Shown here in pieces: positions 7,865-16,891 of a stretch of DNA of 64,000 nt. A program made the translations under genes and the position numbers. The notes under the pieces were generated by a model, which saw only the letters and a program-made list of their open reading frames with translations, did not search any database and had not been told where the DNA came from. Location of the stretch: positions 62,001-126,000 of the forward strand of contig JAUMVK010000004.1 in the NCBI GenBank assembly GCA_030530205.1. The letters run 5' to 3'. Source of the DNA: RGIG3701 sp030530205. GTDB lineage: Bacteria; Planctomycetota; Planctomycetia; Pirellulales; Thermoguttaceae. Each line of letters opens with the position of its first letter. The stretch's first letter is position 1.

Positions 7865-8449
7865 TCAGCTCCGGGCTTTTTCTTCAAGCAGTTCTTTCGC
7901 CTGCTTCAGCCATCCGGCGCGCTGTTCGGGCGTGCTCATGATGACCGACGCGAAATTGATCCGGGTGAAATCATCCACGCCGACGGTTTTGAATACGATG
8001 TTCTTCCAAAGGTTTTCGAGCGGGTCGCCGTTGACGCTGACCTCGATCTCGGGGGGGGTGTTCCCGGTCGTGAAAACGACGCCTTTGCGCCCTTCCAGCT
8101 TCCGAATGACCCCTTCCGCCGTGAAGGCGTAGCAGAATCCCTGACGGATCGCACGGTCGATCCAGCCCTTCAAAATCGCCGGGGGCATTCCCCACCAGTT
8201 CGGATGGATCACGACGTAAAAATCGGCGTCAAGCACCTGCTGAATGTCCGCGCGGATCGGCCCGCTGAGCGTTTCCATCGGCTCGGCCAGTTCGTCGGCC
8301 GTGAGGATCGGGTCGAAATGCTCCGCGTAGAGGTCTTTCAGCGTGACTTCGTAACCGGCTGCGGTGAGCGTTTCTTTCGCAAGCTGGGCCAGCGCGCCGC
8401 AAAAACTCCCCTCCGGTTTCTGATGCGCCAAAACGATGAGTGCTTTCAT
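7865..8449 (-). CDS. NAD(P)H-dependent oxidoreductase, flavodoxin-like fold (KefF/NQO family)
   Basis: A 194-residue protein that begins MKALIVLAHQKPEGSF, the flavodoxin_2 phosphate-binding loop, with HPNWWGMPPAILKGWIDR (~100-117) and FTTGNTP (~152), typical of NAD(P)H:quinone oxidoreductases with FMN or FAD. It should reduce quinones or similar electrophiles in the cytoplasm. It is the first gene of a two-gene unit with the corrinoid protein; the partner could be a link to electron supply for corrinoid reactivation, which is only an inference. Confidence 0.88.
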   Translation of the reverse strand: MKALIVLAHQKPEGSFCGALAQLAKETLTAAGYEVTLKDLYAEHFDPILTADELAEPMETLSGPIRADIQQVLDADFYVVIHPNWWGMPPAILKGWIDRAIRQGFCYAFTAEGVIRKLEGRKGVVFTTGNTPPEIEVSVNGDPLENLWKNIVFKTVGVDDFTRINFASVIMSTPEQRAGWLKQAKELLEEKARS

Positions 8450-8597
8450 GGATCTGCTCCTTTCTTCAGTGTGGACTATCTTTCCTATTATAACACAAAA
8501 TGAGAGAAAGTCAAGCGGTTGGGGGCTTTTTTGACGATTCTGGGAGTTTTCTGGGATTTTTCTGAGAATTTCTGGGAAAATTATTCCGTCAATCGTG

Positions 8598-8603
8598 TAT
8601 AAT
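8598..8603 (+). promoter_or_regulatory. -10 box (TATAAT) upstream of the DUF805 fusion gene
   Basis: A consensus TATAAT lies 50 bases before the ATG at 8654. No clear -35 is seen. Its position makes an alternative in-frame ATG at 8609 too close to the transcription start to be likely. Confidence 0.5.
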
Positions 8604-8653
8604 TGTAGATGGAAATCAAATGGACCTCAAAACCTTTTACCGGGGAAACGCTC

Positions 8654-10783
8654 ATGAACCACTTTCTTTCAGCCCTGAAATCCGCTTTCGTCACGCGGTA
8701 CGCCAGTTTCCGCGGACGGTCGGGACGCGGCGAGCTGCTGCTCTGCCTGTTCGTGGAATTCCTGCTTTTTGCGGTCTGGATCGCCCTGTGCGGCACCCTT
8801 TTGGCCCAAGCGCTTTACAACTGGGACAAAATCTGGTTCACGGCGGCCCTGATCCTGGTCCTCACCCCGCCGCTGATCAGCGTCCACGTGCGGCGGCTGC
8901 ACGACATAAACTGGAACGGCTTTTGGCTCTGGCTGTGGCCCGTTCCGGTCGCGCAGATTTTTCTTTGGGTGGTGCTTTTCCTGCGCAAAGGAACGGCCGG
9001 GCCGAACCGTTACGACGACGCCCGCCCGCCGCGGCCGCTGTACCGGAACCCCGTTTGCTGGGGAGTCGCGGTCCTGGTTTGCTGGATGTGCGTCCCGCTG
9101 CTGCTGGAGAAGCTCCCGACCCGGATCACGCCGGAAACGCACTTCATCACCGAGCCGCGCACGCCGGACGGCCACGTCGATTACTACACGCCGTTGATCG
9201 CGCAGTACGCCGAAATGTTCAAGGACCCCGAGCAAAACGGAGTGCGGGACCTTTTGCAAATGTTCGGTCCCCAAATCCTGATGGACTTCACCGTAAGGGA
9301 TCCCAAAGCCCCGGAATACCAATTTGTTCCGCTGACGTACGAAAAGCTGGATCTTCCGCTGGACACCAAACCGGAATTTCCGGATTATAAATCTCTGAAT
9401 TGGGAATGGCTAAGAGACCATCTTCCGGTCGTAGAGGAAAATCCCCGAACGAACATGAAATACGTGGACGTTTCCAGCCTGAAAATCAGCCCGGAAGATT
9501 ACGCCCGTGTAGAGCTCAAAGAGCCTGAAACGCTTTCGGATCCTGCACAGAGTGAAGATGCTCTGAGATTTTACGTCAGTTTTCATCTTTCCCAGCCGTG
9601 GAAGGACGAGGACCACCCCCTCGCCGCCGAGTGGCTGAAGGAGAACGACCCGATCCTGGACCGGGTCGCCGCGGCAATTCGGAAACCGTACCTGATGCCG
9701 TTTTTTTCCGAGTATGAGCTGGGACTTCACGACGGCTGGTCCCTCTGGCCTTTCAAATTCGTTGCACCTTTCCAGATCCGCGCCGCGCACTCATTGGAAA
9801 TCGGCGAGGAAGAAAAAGCCCTCGAGGATGCGCGGACGTTGATCCTGCTTGGCCAGCATTGGCAAAAGGGGCCAACCTCGTCGTACGTGACCTACGGGAT
9901 AAGAATCGAATCTTACGGTTTCCAGACTCTGCAAATCGCCCTGAAATCCGGGAAACTCTCGCCGCAAGGGCTTGAAAAACTTGCGGCCATGCTCGACGAA
10001 ATCATGAAAATGCACACACAGCAACCGTCCCTGCGTAAGGCGTTTGAAAGGTCCAACTACGAAGCGTTTGCGTATTTGCAGTCCGGTATTTTTACTGAAG
10101 ACCAAATATATAGTGAGTTGGATTTGCAATTCATCAATGAAAAAACCTTCCGAAAGACCTTTCATAAAGTCCGGATGGAACTTCGGGAAAAGATGTTCCC
10201 TGATGAATCATTTACTTCGTTCGAAGAATACCAACGTATTCTTTCTCAACTTGGGAACAAATACTTTTCACCATGGAGTGAACCCTGGCGGCTGCTGACC
10301 GGCACATATTACCGAAACCTGTATTCCAGATATTGGGCCTTTGTAACGGCCAGCCTGTTTGAGGATGCTTCCCCCTATATTCTGCTCGATTTCTTTAATA
10401 ATCGAACGTACGCGAAAGTGCTCCGGGTTGCCGCGGAGCTGGAGCGTTACAAACTCAAGAACGGCGCGTACCCGGAGACGCTCGCGGAACTGGGCCTCCC
10501 GCAGGACGTTCTGACGGATCCATTCTCGCCGACGAAAGAACCGCTGAAGTACCGGCTGAACCCGGAGACGGAAGAGGCGTTCTGGAAGCGGTATGAAACG
10601 TGGAAAAAGGAACTGCCGGATTACATCGTCAAAAGAATCGGATACAAAGACGACGAAGAGTTTGCCGAGCCGATTCGCCTGCAGTGGAGGCCGTATCTGC
10701 TCTACTCGGTCGGGCCGGACCAGAAGGACGACGGCGGGAAAAACACGTGGTTCAATAGGAGCCCCGGGGATCGGGTTTTCTAG
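8654..10783 (+). CDS. DUF805 membrane domain fused to a large extracytoplasmic domain with a pseudopilin-like end
   Basis: A 709-residue protein. Residues 1-125 match DUF805 (YhaH type): RYASFRGRSGRGE, three membrane segments (~33-55, 65-82, 95-112), the signature RRLHDINWNGFW and GPNRYDD. A fourth membrane segment (~133-150) follows. The remaining ~550 residues are predicted outside the cytoplasm; near the end, LERYKLKNGAYPETLAEL and LLYSVGPDQKDDGG resemble the C-terminal part of type II secretion G-like pseudopilins. DUF805 proteins are normally ~120 residues, so the fusion is notable. The function is unknown. The base composition is more AT-rich at 10040-10400 than in the flanks. Confidence 0.75.
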   Translation: MNHFLSALKSAFVTRYASFRGRSGRGELLLCLFVEFLLFAVWIALCGTLLAQALYNWDKIWFTAALILVLTPPLISVHVRRLHDINWNGFWLWLWPVPVAQIFLWVVLFLRKGTAGPNRYDDARPPRPLYRNPVCWGVAVLVCWMCVPLLLEKLPTRITPETHFITEPRTPDGHVDYYTPLIAQYAEMFKDPEQNGVRDLLQMFGPQILMDFTVRDPKAPEYQFVPLTYEKLDLPLDTKPEFPDYKSLNWEWLRDHLPVVEENPRTNMKYVDVSSLKISPEDYARVELKEPETLSDPAQSEDALRFYVSFHLSQPWKDEDHPLAAEWLKENDPILDRVAAAIRKPYLMPFFSEYELGLHDGWSLWPFKFVAPFQIRAAHSLEIGEEEKALEDARTLILLGQHWQKGPTSSYVTYGIRIESYGFQTLQIALKSGKLSPQGLEKLAAMLDEIMKMHTQQPSLRKAFERSNYEAFAYLQSGIFTEDQIYSELDLQFINEKTFRKTFHKVRMELREKMFPDESFTSFEEYQRILSQLGNKYFSPWSEPWRLLTGTYYRNLYSRYWAFVTASLFEDASPYILLDFFNNRTYAKVLRVAAELERYKLKNGAYPETLAELGLPQDVLTDPFSPTKEPLKYRLNPETEEAFWKRYETWKKELPDYIVKRIGYKDDEEFAEPIRLQWRPYLLYSVGPDQKDDGGKNTWFNRSPGDRVF

Positions 10784-10792
10784 GTAAATCGC

Positions 10793-10829
10793 AACGCGGT
10801 GAGTGAGCGTGAAACTCATTCACCGCGTT
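10793..10829 (+). terminator. hairpin terminator after the DUF805 fusion gene
   Basis: AACGCGGTGA-G-TGAG ... CTCA-T-TCACCGCGTT forms a long stem with one mismatch, 10 bases after the stop, followed by CCTTCTTTCCC. The T-tract is weak. Confidence 0.55.
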
Positions 10830-10847
10830 CCTTCTTTCCCGGGGTTC

Positions 10848-12746
10848 TTAAAACGACGCTGGAAGCGTCGTCCCCGTAAGTTCCACCACTCTCAGCGCGT
10901 GCTCGCGGAACTCACCCACGCCTTCCGCCGTGACGGGCTGAGGCAGGTAGTTCACGAAATGAATGTAAAGCCTCTCCCCGTCGCGCTTCCACTCGGTGAA
11001 AACCGTCTGCGGGAGGTCCAGCTCAACCGGCGGGGTCCAGAGCGTCCGGACGTCGGCGATCAGGCGCTTCCCGCCGTCTTTTTTCTCCCAATCTTCCCAC
11101 CCTTTCGCGTTCATGCGGCCGGGCGACTGGTCGGCGTCCGCGCGGTACACCACGTTCGGAAGGTCTTTCACCTCACGCAAAAGCCGATTCTCGCGCCGCT
11201 GGCGGTACAGCTCGTCGTAATCGCCGACCGGGCCAGAAAGGAAGAGTTTCCCGCCCCCTTTGGCCCACGCGACGAGCCGATCGATCTCCGCCTCGCTCAG
11301 GCATCGCTGGTCCGGCACGATCAGAAGCTCGCAGTCCGCCGGGATCTCCATCGGGGTTTTCGCCGATGTGAGCAGAAGCCCGTACGGGACGTGGTTCCTC
11401 AGAAGGACTTCCTCCGCGGCAAAGAGACCGGAAAACGCCGCCTCGGAGAAGAACTGCGACTCGCGGGAGATCAGCACGCGGACCGGGTTCCAGGTCGGAG
11501 CCGCAAAGGCCGGGCGGTTTTCGCGGATCTCCTGGTTGAAACGTTCCAGAAGCGGTTTCCGGAACGCGATCACCTCCGGCGAAACGAAGTGCTCCCGGTC
11601 GGGCTTCATGATCGTCCGGTCGGTCGGGATCCCGCCAAAGACCACGTCTTCCCAAAGCGGGAGCAGGTACTGGTCCTCGGTCTGGATCCCCGCGTCCTGA
11701 TCGCAGAGAGCCAGAACTGGCTTTCCGAGCGCCTGACCGAGTTTCAGCTCACGCACCCGATTAATGATCCCGCCGTTCAAAACCCGCGGCGCGTTCGAGT
11801 CCTGCGACAAAAGGAACGTGAAATCCCGCGTCATTTCCGGAATGTCGTACGAATCCTGCCACGCAAGGCGCGGGTTCCGAATGTCCCACGTGTTGGCCGT
11901 CACGATCGCGTCGGGTTTGATCGACCGGGCGTAGGCCGTCAGCCGCTGGAAAAGGGCCGAGTGCCGCTCCGTCCGGAACAGAAGCCACTCCTGGTAGAGC
12001 GGGTCCTGGATCTCGCCGAACTTCGCCCGCTGGGGGATCTCGATGTGGCGGAACGACGGGATCCCCAGCCGCCCGAACGGGTCGCATTTCTTTTCGAGGT
12101 ACTCGCGGAAATCCTTCGTGCACCGGTCGCAGTAGCACCGTTCACCCCACGCATTATCGATCATCAGGCCGTCAAAGCCGCCGTCGGTCAGCGCGATCCG
12201 GATGACTTTTTTCAAATATTCCTCAAATTTCGGGTTTCCCTCGCACGGGAGCCAGCGGAAATAGTCGCCTCCGTAGATTGCTTTTTGCCCGTTTTCGTCG
12301 ATGGCGGCCCACGTTTCCAGGTCGGGGATCTCGTCTTTCATCACCTCATAGTAGAGCGTCATGTACTGGATGTACGCCAGCACACGGACGTGGTGTTTGT
12401 GGCAGTTGGCGACGAATTTCTGCACGTTCGGCAAGTCCCGCGATTCGTACGCCCAGCCCAACCCCTTGTAAAAGCGGGAGTGGATCATATTCAGCCCGAG
12501 GGCTTCCATCTGGGCCGGGCAAGCTTCCGAGTCGTACCAGTGGTGCCAGTCGGCGAGCCACTGCGCGCTCCCCTCGATCCCGCCCGTGCTGCGCCGCCCG
12601 ATCCTGCGGTACATCGGGATCGGCTCGTGATTCCCGAACGTCCAGCGCGTTTCCAGCGGGTCGATCGTCTGCGCGTCCGTTTCAAAAACTGGGAAAAAGG
12701 AAAGAGCAAAAAGCACGGCGAAAAAAAGGAGGGTGAAGTGTTTCAT
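10848..12746 (-). CDS. secreted glycoside-hydrolase-like protein (TIM barrel plus trimerisation-like domain)
   Basis: A 632-residue protein with signal peptide MKHFTLLFFAVLFALSFF (start at 12746). Residues ~60-300 read as a (beta/alpha)8 barrel: MIHSRFYKGLGW, VRVLAYIQYMTLYY, and DGLMIDNAWGERCYCDRC, a pattern of hypothetical glycosyl hydrolases of the GHL6/alpha-amylase-like kind. Residues ~430-520 (LLIVPDQRCLSEAEIDRL, GGGKLFLSG) resemble the beta-galactosidase trimerisation (class I amidotransferase-like) domain. The last ten residues and the stop are encoded by a family 1 hairpin repeat (10850-10879). It probably acts on glycans outside the cytoplasm. Confidence 0.75.
   Translation of the reverse strand: MKHFTLLFFAVLFALSFFPVFETDAQTIDPLETRWTFGNHEPIPMYRRIGRRSTGGIEGSAQWLADWHHWYDSEACPAQMEALGLNMIHSRFYKGLGWAYESRDLPNVQKFVANCHKHHVRVLAYIQYMTLYYEVMKDEIPDLETWAAIDENGQKAIYGGDYFRWLPCEGNPKFEEYLKKVIRIALTDGGFDGLMIDNAWGERCYCDRCTKDFREYLEKKCDPFGRLGIPSFRHIEIPQRAKFGEIQDPLYQEWLLFRTERHSALFQRLTAYARSIKPDAIVTANTWDIRNPRLAWQDSYDIPEMTRDFTFLLSQDSNAPRVLNGGIINRVRELKLGQALGKPVLALCDQDAGIQTEDQYLLPLWEDVVFGGIPTDRTIMKPDREHFVSPEVIAFRKPLLERFNQEIRENRPAFAAPTWNPVRVLISRESQFFSEAAFSGLFAAEEVLLRNHVPYGLLLTSAKTPMEIPADCELLIVPDQRCLSEAEIDRLVAWAKGGGKLFLSGPVGDYDELYRQRRENRLLREVKDLPNVVYRADADQSPGRMNAKGWEDWEKKDGGKRLIADVRTLWTPPVELDLPQTVFTEWKRDGERLYIHFVNYLPQPVTAEGVGEFREHALRVVELTGTTLPASF
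10850..10879 (-). repeat. family 1 hairpin repeat forming the 3' end of the glycoside hydrolase gene
   Basis: On the minus strand, TTACGGGG-ACGACGCT-TCC-AGCGTCGT-TTTAA encodes LTGTTLPASF and the TAA stop of the gene ending at 10848. Confidence 0.88.
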
Positions 12747-12879
12747 GGTCGTGAGAGTTTGCAAAGGGGGAGGGTTGACGTTTTTCCTTCATTTTAAGGA
12801 CCAGCCTCTGAAACGTCAAGGGGGGGGACTTGACGCGAGAGGGAAAATCGGGTATTTTGGAGTGAAACGCTATCAAATT

Positions 12880-13003
12880 TGCCTCCCCTGAAAGGGGAGG
12901 TGGCCCGAAGGGCCGGAGGGGTTCCTGAACCGGCAAAAATCCGGCACATTTTCAGAACCCCCCAGCCTCGCTGCGCTCGGCAGCCCCCCTTTCAGGGGAG
13001 CCT
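12880..13003. repeat. ~120 bp palindromic repeat (family 5), copy 2
   Basis: GCCTCCCCTGAAAGGGGAGG at the left and CCCCCCTTTCAGGGGAGCC at the right are inverted copies, with GGCCCGAAGGGCC inside and AACCCCCCAGCCTCGCTGCG near the right. It lies in the 289-base gap between two divergent genes. Confidence 0.85.
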
Positions 13004-13035
13004 TTTGATTTTGATTTTTCCCAAAGGATTCAACC

Positions 13036-14070
13036 ATGAAAAATTTCGTTTCCTTCCTTTCCTTTCAGTTCATTCTTTTAGCCCTTTGCGCGTTTTCCCT
13101 CACCGCACAGGCGGAAAATCTCGCGGACGCGCTGGCCAAAATGCACGCCCAGATCCAGTCCGACGCGGTGCCGGCCGGGCCATTCAGCGCGAACGTGGTC
13201 GTTTGCGAGCAGTTCCGGCACAAGATCCTCATTCTGAAACCCGGCACCGACTGGAACCAGCCCGAATCAGTCGTTTGGGAGTGGTCTCCCGAAATGTCGC
13301 CTCAGATCAAGCCCGAGCATTATAAGTGGTTCCACCATCCGGACGAATGCAAGCCGACGCGGGGCACGTCGCACCTCCTCATGACGGCCTCCGGCGGCGG
13401 CATCGCCCTGATCCGGCTGGCGGACAAAGCGTGCCTTTTCTACGCGCACATTGAGGGGAATCCGCACTCCATCGAGCTTCTGCCGGACGGAAACATCGTC
13501 TCGATCTCCAGCGGCGGACTGTTTACCGTCTGGCCCGTTCCGGAAGGGAATGACGCGATCAACGCCGACTCGCGGCTGGAGCCGAACCCGAGAGGCAGGC
13601 AGTACCCCACCATTGGCGGGCACGGCTGCGTCTGGGATGAGGAGCTCCAGATTTTGTGGGTCCTGGGTTACACGGAACTCGCCGGCTACAAATACAATTT
13701 CAACAAAAAAGACCCACAGCTTACGAAAGAGTTTTCGATCCCGGTCGCCGGGACCCCCGCAGCGGGTGGGCACGATCTGTACCCGGTGCCGAATCAGAGG
13801 GCGCTTTTCGTGACCGGGGCCGGCATTGGCGTGTTTGACATCGAAAAGAAGGAATTCACCGCGCTCCTCCCGAAAGACGCGACCCCGCCGGCGATGCGCT
13901 ACATCAAAAGCGTTTCGCAGTCGCCCGAAGGGACGCTGATCATTCAGGCGCCGACGATGGACTACTGGTCCGACCGCATCCCGTTCTTCAACCAGACGCT
14001 CACTCCCGTCGGAACGCTCAAAGACGCGAAAATCTACAAAGCGCGCTGGTGGGTCGAGAAGTGGAAATAG
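13036..14070 (+). CDS. secreted beta-propeller-like protein (resembles DUF6528)
   Basis: A 344-residue protein with Sec signal MKNFVSFLSFQFILLALCAFSLTA (cut near AQA26). The rest is rich in beta-strand repeats with WD/GH-type ends (NVVVCEQFRHKILILK, WVLGYTELAGYKYN, PEGTLIIQAPT), and the opening VCEQ..HKIL...W and later HSIELLPDGNIV are features of the DUF6528 family. The function is not known; propellers of this kind bind or process sugars. It lies 32 bases after a family 5 repeat. Confidence 0.65.
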   Translation: MKNFVSFLSFQFILLALCAFSLTAQAENLADALAKMHAQIQSDAVPAGPFSANVVVCEQFRHKILILKPGTDWNQPESVVWEWSPEMSPQIKPEHYKWFHHPDECKPTRGTSHLLMTASGGGIALIRLADKACLFYAHIEGNPHSIELLPDGNIVSISSGGLFTVWPVPEGNDAINADSRLEPNPRGRQYPTIGGHGCVWDEELQILWVLGYTELAGYKYNFNKKDPQLTKEFSIPVAGTPAAGGHDLYPVPNQRALFVTGAGIGVFDIEKKEFTALLPKDATPPAMRYIKSVSQSPEGTLIIQAPTMDYWSDRIPFFNQTLTPVGTLKDAKIYKARWWVEKWK

Positions 14071-14140
14071 AAAACCCCTGCAAACTGGGCAGATCGGGAC
14101 CAGCCAATTTAAACACCATGCCCTTCCCGCTTCCAACTTT

Positions 14141-14283
14141 TATTTAAACACGGATTTTCACGGATTAAAAAGATTAAAAGGATTCCGTTTTATTTTCACT
14201 AAAACTCCCGTAAAACCTTGAAATCCATTTAAGAAAAATCCGTTGAAATCCTTTTAATCCGCGAAAATCCGTGTTTAAATAAA
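14141..14283. repeat. TTTAAACACGGATT palindrome (family 4), solo copy
   Basis: ATTTAAACACGGATTTTCACGGATT on the left is mirrored by AATCCGCGAAAATCCGTGTTTAAAT on the right, with runs of AAAAGGATT between. It occupies the gap between two convergent genes. Related arms lie at 27808-27929, 31630-31733, 36183-36307 and 60180-60320. Confidence 0.8.
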
Positions 14284-14317
14284 AGGGTTGAAATGAAACG
14301 GGCTTGGGCGTTTTCTT

Positions 14318-15196
14318 TCAGTGCGCCATTTCTTTCAGCGCGTCTCCGACGTTGGTCAGGAACTCGTCGATGTGCTGGCGTTTTTCGAAGCCGACGATCA
14401 TCACGTCGCCGCCAGATTTCTGGGTCACGGCAAACGTGGACGCCCGACGGGCTTCCGGCGTGTCGATCCTGCCCTCGCCCAGGACTTTCATCATGATCAC
14501 GCCCTTTCCGTTTTCCTTGGCCTTCTTGATCACCGGAAGGGTTTCGTCCCACGTCGCGCTCATGACTTTATTCTCGGGATTGATCCGGATGTGCATGACG
14601 TCCACCCACGGATGAACGGCGGCAATCTGCGCCGCGTCGTGGCCGTGGCAGGAAACACCATGGGCACGGATGAGGCCCTTCTTCTTGAGACGCTCCATCG
14701 GTTCAAACTGCATTTCATGCTCCTTGACCCATTCGCTGTTTCTCAGGCAGTGGAGCTGAACCACGTCAATGTAGTCGGTTTTCAGTTCCTTGAGGAAACG
14801 CGGAATCAGTTCCTCAGCCGAGAGGCGTTCCGGCTCGGGAAGTCCGCCGCGCTGATGCCAGATTTTGGTGCTCAGGACGTAAGAATCCCGCGGTTTTCCC
14901 TCAAGGGCCTCCGCCACAAGGGCGTGCGTCCCGTACATGTCTGCCATGTCGAAGAACCGAATGCCGCAGTCATAGGCGTAGCGTAACAGATCGACAGCGA
15001 AATCGTGGTCCATGCGGGTCAAATTGCACTGGCGTCCTCCGCCGTGCACACCCGTTCCAAAACCGATGCGGGAGGAGGAAATTTCCGGCGTGAGCTGGAC
15101 TTTCGCGACCGGATCGGTCGAAAACTCCTGAGAGGCTAAAAGCGGCGCAGCGGTCAGGGTGGCCAGCGTCGTTTCAAGAAATTGTCGGCGTTTCAT
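14318..15196 (-). CDS. aldo/keto reductase with RR-type leader
   Basis: A 292-residue protein starting MKRRQFLETTLATLTAAPLL, a twin-arginine-like leader. The reductase barrel carries the tetrad: Asp in FFDMADMYG, Tyr in DMYG, Lys in LSTKIW and His in VVQLHC (~155). Members reduce aldehydes or ketones or oxidise sugars with NADPH. Export with bound cofactor would fit the Tat route. Similar RR-leader dehydrogenases are common in planctomycetes. A convergent neighbour and the family 4 palindrome lie downstream. Confidence 0.85.
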   Translation of the reverse strand: MKRRQFLETTLATLTAAPLLASQEFSTDPVAKVQLTPEISSSRIGFGTGVHGGGRQCNLTRMDHDFAVDLLRYAYDCGIRFFDMADMYGTHALVAEALEGKPRDSYVLSTKIWHQRGGLPEPERLSAEELIPRFLKELKTDYIDVVQLHCLRNSEWVKEHEMQFEPMERLKKKGLIRAHGVSCHGHDAAQIAAVHPWVDVMHIRINPENKVMSATWDETLPVIKKAKENGKGVIMMKVLGEGRIDTPEARRASTFAVTQKSGGDVMIVGFEKRQHIDEFLTNVGDALKEMAH

Positions 15197-15371
15197 GATT
15201 AAAACCTGTGAGGAATGGAGGAAAGGGGGAAAGGAATGACGATATTAAGCCTGAATTTCTTTTATTATAAACCAAGTCAGATACTTTGTCAAGACGGGGG
15301 CCTGACTCTTACGTGAACGACGCTTGTAACTTCGTCCCAGTAACTTGACTTAAAATGAGGAAAATCCCCCC

Positions 15372-15399
15372 TTGCACGTTTTTCTCTGTGTGATAAAAT
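15372..15399 (+). promoter_or_regulatory. promoter of the alkaline-phosphatase-superfamily gene
   Basis: TTGCAC (15372-15377), 16 bases, TAAAAT (15394-15399), 41 bases before the ATG at 15441. Confidence 0.6.
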
Positions 15400-15440
15400 A
15401 AGAGAAATTCGTCTTGTTTTAATCCAGAAGGACCCAAGCC

Positions 15441-16820
15441 ATGATGAGGAACATCGTTTTTTTGTCCATTCCTGCACTTCGTGAGAAAGACCTCCAGAAA
15501 CTGCCGGCCCTGAACCGGATATTGCTCCCGAAAGGGGCGCAGGCAACACTCACGCCCAGCTTTCCGTGCGTCACGTGCCCGGTCCAGGCTAATCTGACGA
15601 CCGGCCTTTTGCCGAACAAACACGGCATCATCGGGAACGCGATCTGGTCGCCCGAGAAGGAAAAGCTCACCATGTGGACCTTCACAAATGAGGCGGTTCA
15701 GCAGGCGCAGCTTTGGGATCTGATCTACCACCACCCCGACACACCGCGGTCAGCCGTCTGGTTTGCGCTTCAGGCCGTCGAGTGTGAAGCGGAATACGTC
15801 TGCACGCACAAACCGATCCACAATCCGGACGGGACCGAGGATCTGTGGTGCTGGACGCGCTACCCCGATCTGTACCGCGAGCTGCTCGGCGAGTTTGGTC
15901 ATTTCCCGCTGCATAATTACTGGGGGCCGATGGTGAACATCAGTTCTGCGAACTGGGTCGTGAACTCCGCGGCGTGGCTGGCGGCGAAAGAAATGCCGGA
16001 ATTCTTTTACATTTACCTCGCGTACCCAGATTACGCCCCGCAGAAATTCGGCGCGGACTCCCCGCAGGTGGACGCGATGCTCGGCGAGCTGAACACGCTG
16101 CTCGACACGCTGATCACGAAATTCCAGGCGGCGTACGAGGATGAGATCACGTGGTTCATTGCGGGCGAGTACGCCATGACGGACGTGAACCATACCGTTT
16201 TCCCGAACCGGATGCTCCGTGAAGCCGGGCTTCTGAAAGTGAAGGAAGGGGACGGGGTCACGCCCAGCCCGATCCGCTCAATTGCACGGGATTACGACGT
16301 TTTCCGCGGTGAGCTGCCCGACTGGGGGGAAAGTGACGCTTTCGCCTACTGCGACCACCAGTTCGCGCACGTGTACGTGAAGAACCACGACTCGGAGACG
16401 ATTCGGAAAGTGGCGCAGCTCTTCGATAAAAAGGAGGGCGTGGCGGAGGTCCTGGTCGGCGCCGACATTGAAAAGTACGGGTTAAACCACGAACGTTCCG
16501 GCGACGTAATATTAATGTCGGAACCGACGAGCTGGATGGCGTATTACTGGTGGCTGGACGACGCGAAGGCGCCCGATTTCGCCCGGCGGGTGGACATTCA
16601 CCAGAAACCGGGCTACGACCCGTGCGAATTGTTCATGGACTTTGCGACCCGGACGATCTCGCTGGACACGACCGTGGTGAAAGCCTCGCACGGGGCGGCC
16701 GCCCGTGACCGGTCCCAGAAGACGGTTTTTTTGACATCCGATGCGCGTTTTCTCCCTCTGAAAGAACTGCGTGATGTGGACGTTTTCCACATAATCATGG
16801 AATCGACCTGGGCGAAATAA
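15441..16820 (+). CDS. alkaline phosphatase superfamily protein (nucleotide pyrophosphatase/phosphodiesterase-like)
   Basis: A 459-residue protein without a signal peptide. The nucleophile region reads PCVTCPVQANLTTGLLP-KHGI with Thr45 as the likely nucleophile. Further family blocks are FWGP-like YWGPMVNI, YPDYAPQKFG, GEYAMTDV, CDHQFAHVYV, YYWWLDDAKAPDFAR and VDIHQKPGYDP. This set belongs to the cytoplasmic type I phosphodiesterase-like branch of the superfamily, in which the usual DxxxH site reads DYxxQ. The substrate is unknown. A promoter and AGAAGGA Shine-Dalgarno precede it. Confidence 0.8.
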   Translation: MMRNIVFLSIPALREKDLQKLPALNRILLPKGAQATLTPSFPCVTCPVQANLTTGLLPNKHGIIGNAIWSPEKEKLTMWTFTNEAVQQAQLWDLIYHHPDTPRSAVWFALQAVECEAEYVCTHKPIHNPDGTEDLWCWTRYPDLYRELLGEFGHFPLHNYWGPMVNISSANWVVNSAAWLAAKEMPEFFYIYLAYPDYAPQKFGADSPQVDAMLGELNTLLDTLITKFQAAYEDEITWFIAGEYAMTDVNHTVFPNRMLREAGLLKVKEGDGVTPSPIRSIARDYDVFRGELPDWGESDAFAYCDHQFAHVYVKNHDSETIRKVAQLFDKKEGVAEVLVGADIEKYGLNHERSGDVILMSEPTSWMAYYWWLDDAKAPDFARRVDIHQKPGYDPCELFMDFATRTISLDTTVVKASHGAAARDRSQKTVFLTSDARFLPLKELRDVDVFHIIMESTWAK

Positions 16821-16852
16821 AATGAATAATGAATAACGAATAATGAGGAGAA
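16820..16852. repeat. GAATAAC heptamer array, single arm
   Basis: AATGAATAATGAATAACGAATAATGAGG repeats follow the stop of the upstream gene and precede ftsK. Paired arms occur at 33020-33186 and 46846-46981. Confidence 0.7.
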
Positions 16853-16891
16853 TGAGTTCCACCTCTTTTTCAGCGAAAGAAAAAGGTTTTT

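Noticed and set aside
10803..12797. 664-codon plus-strand frame opposite the secreted glycoside hydrolase
   Set aside because: It starts inside the terminator and repeat region and lacks any motif; the minus strand encodes a signal peptide and a barrel.
15441..16820. Inactive enzyme because the DxxxH and SDHG metal motifs read DYxxQ and GEYA
   Set aside because: The substitution pattern is, as far as I recall, normal for this branch of the alkaline phosphatase superfamily, so inactivity cannot be claimed.
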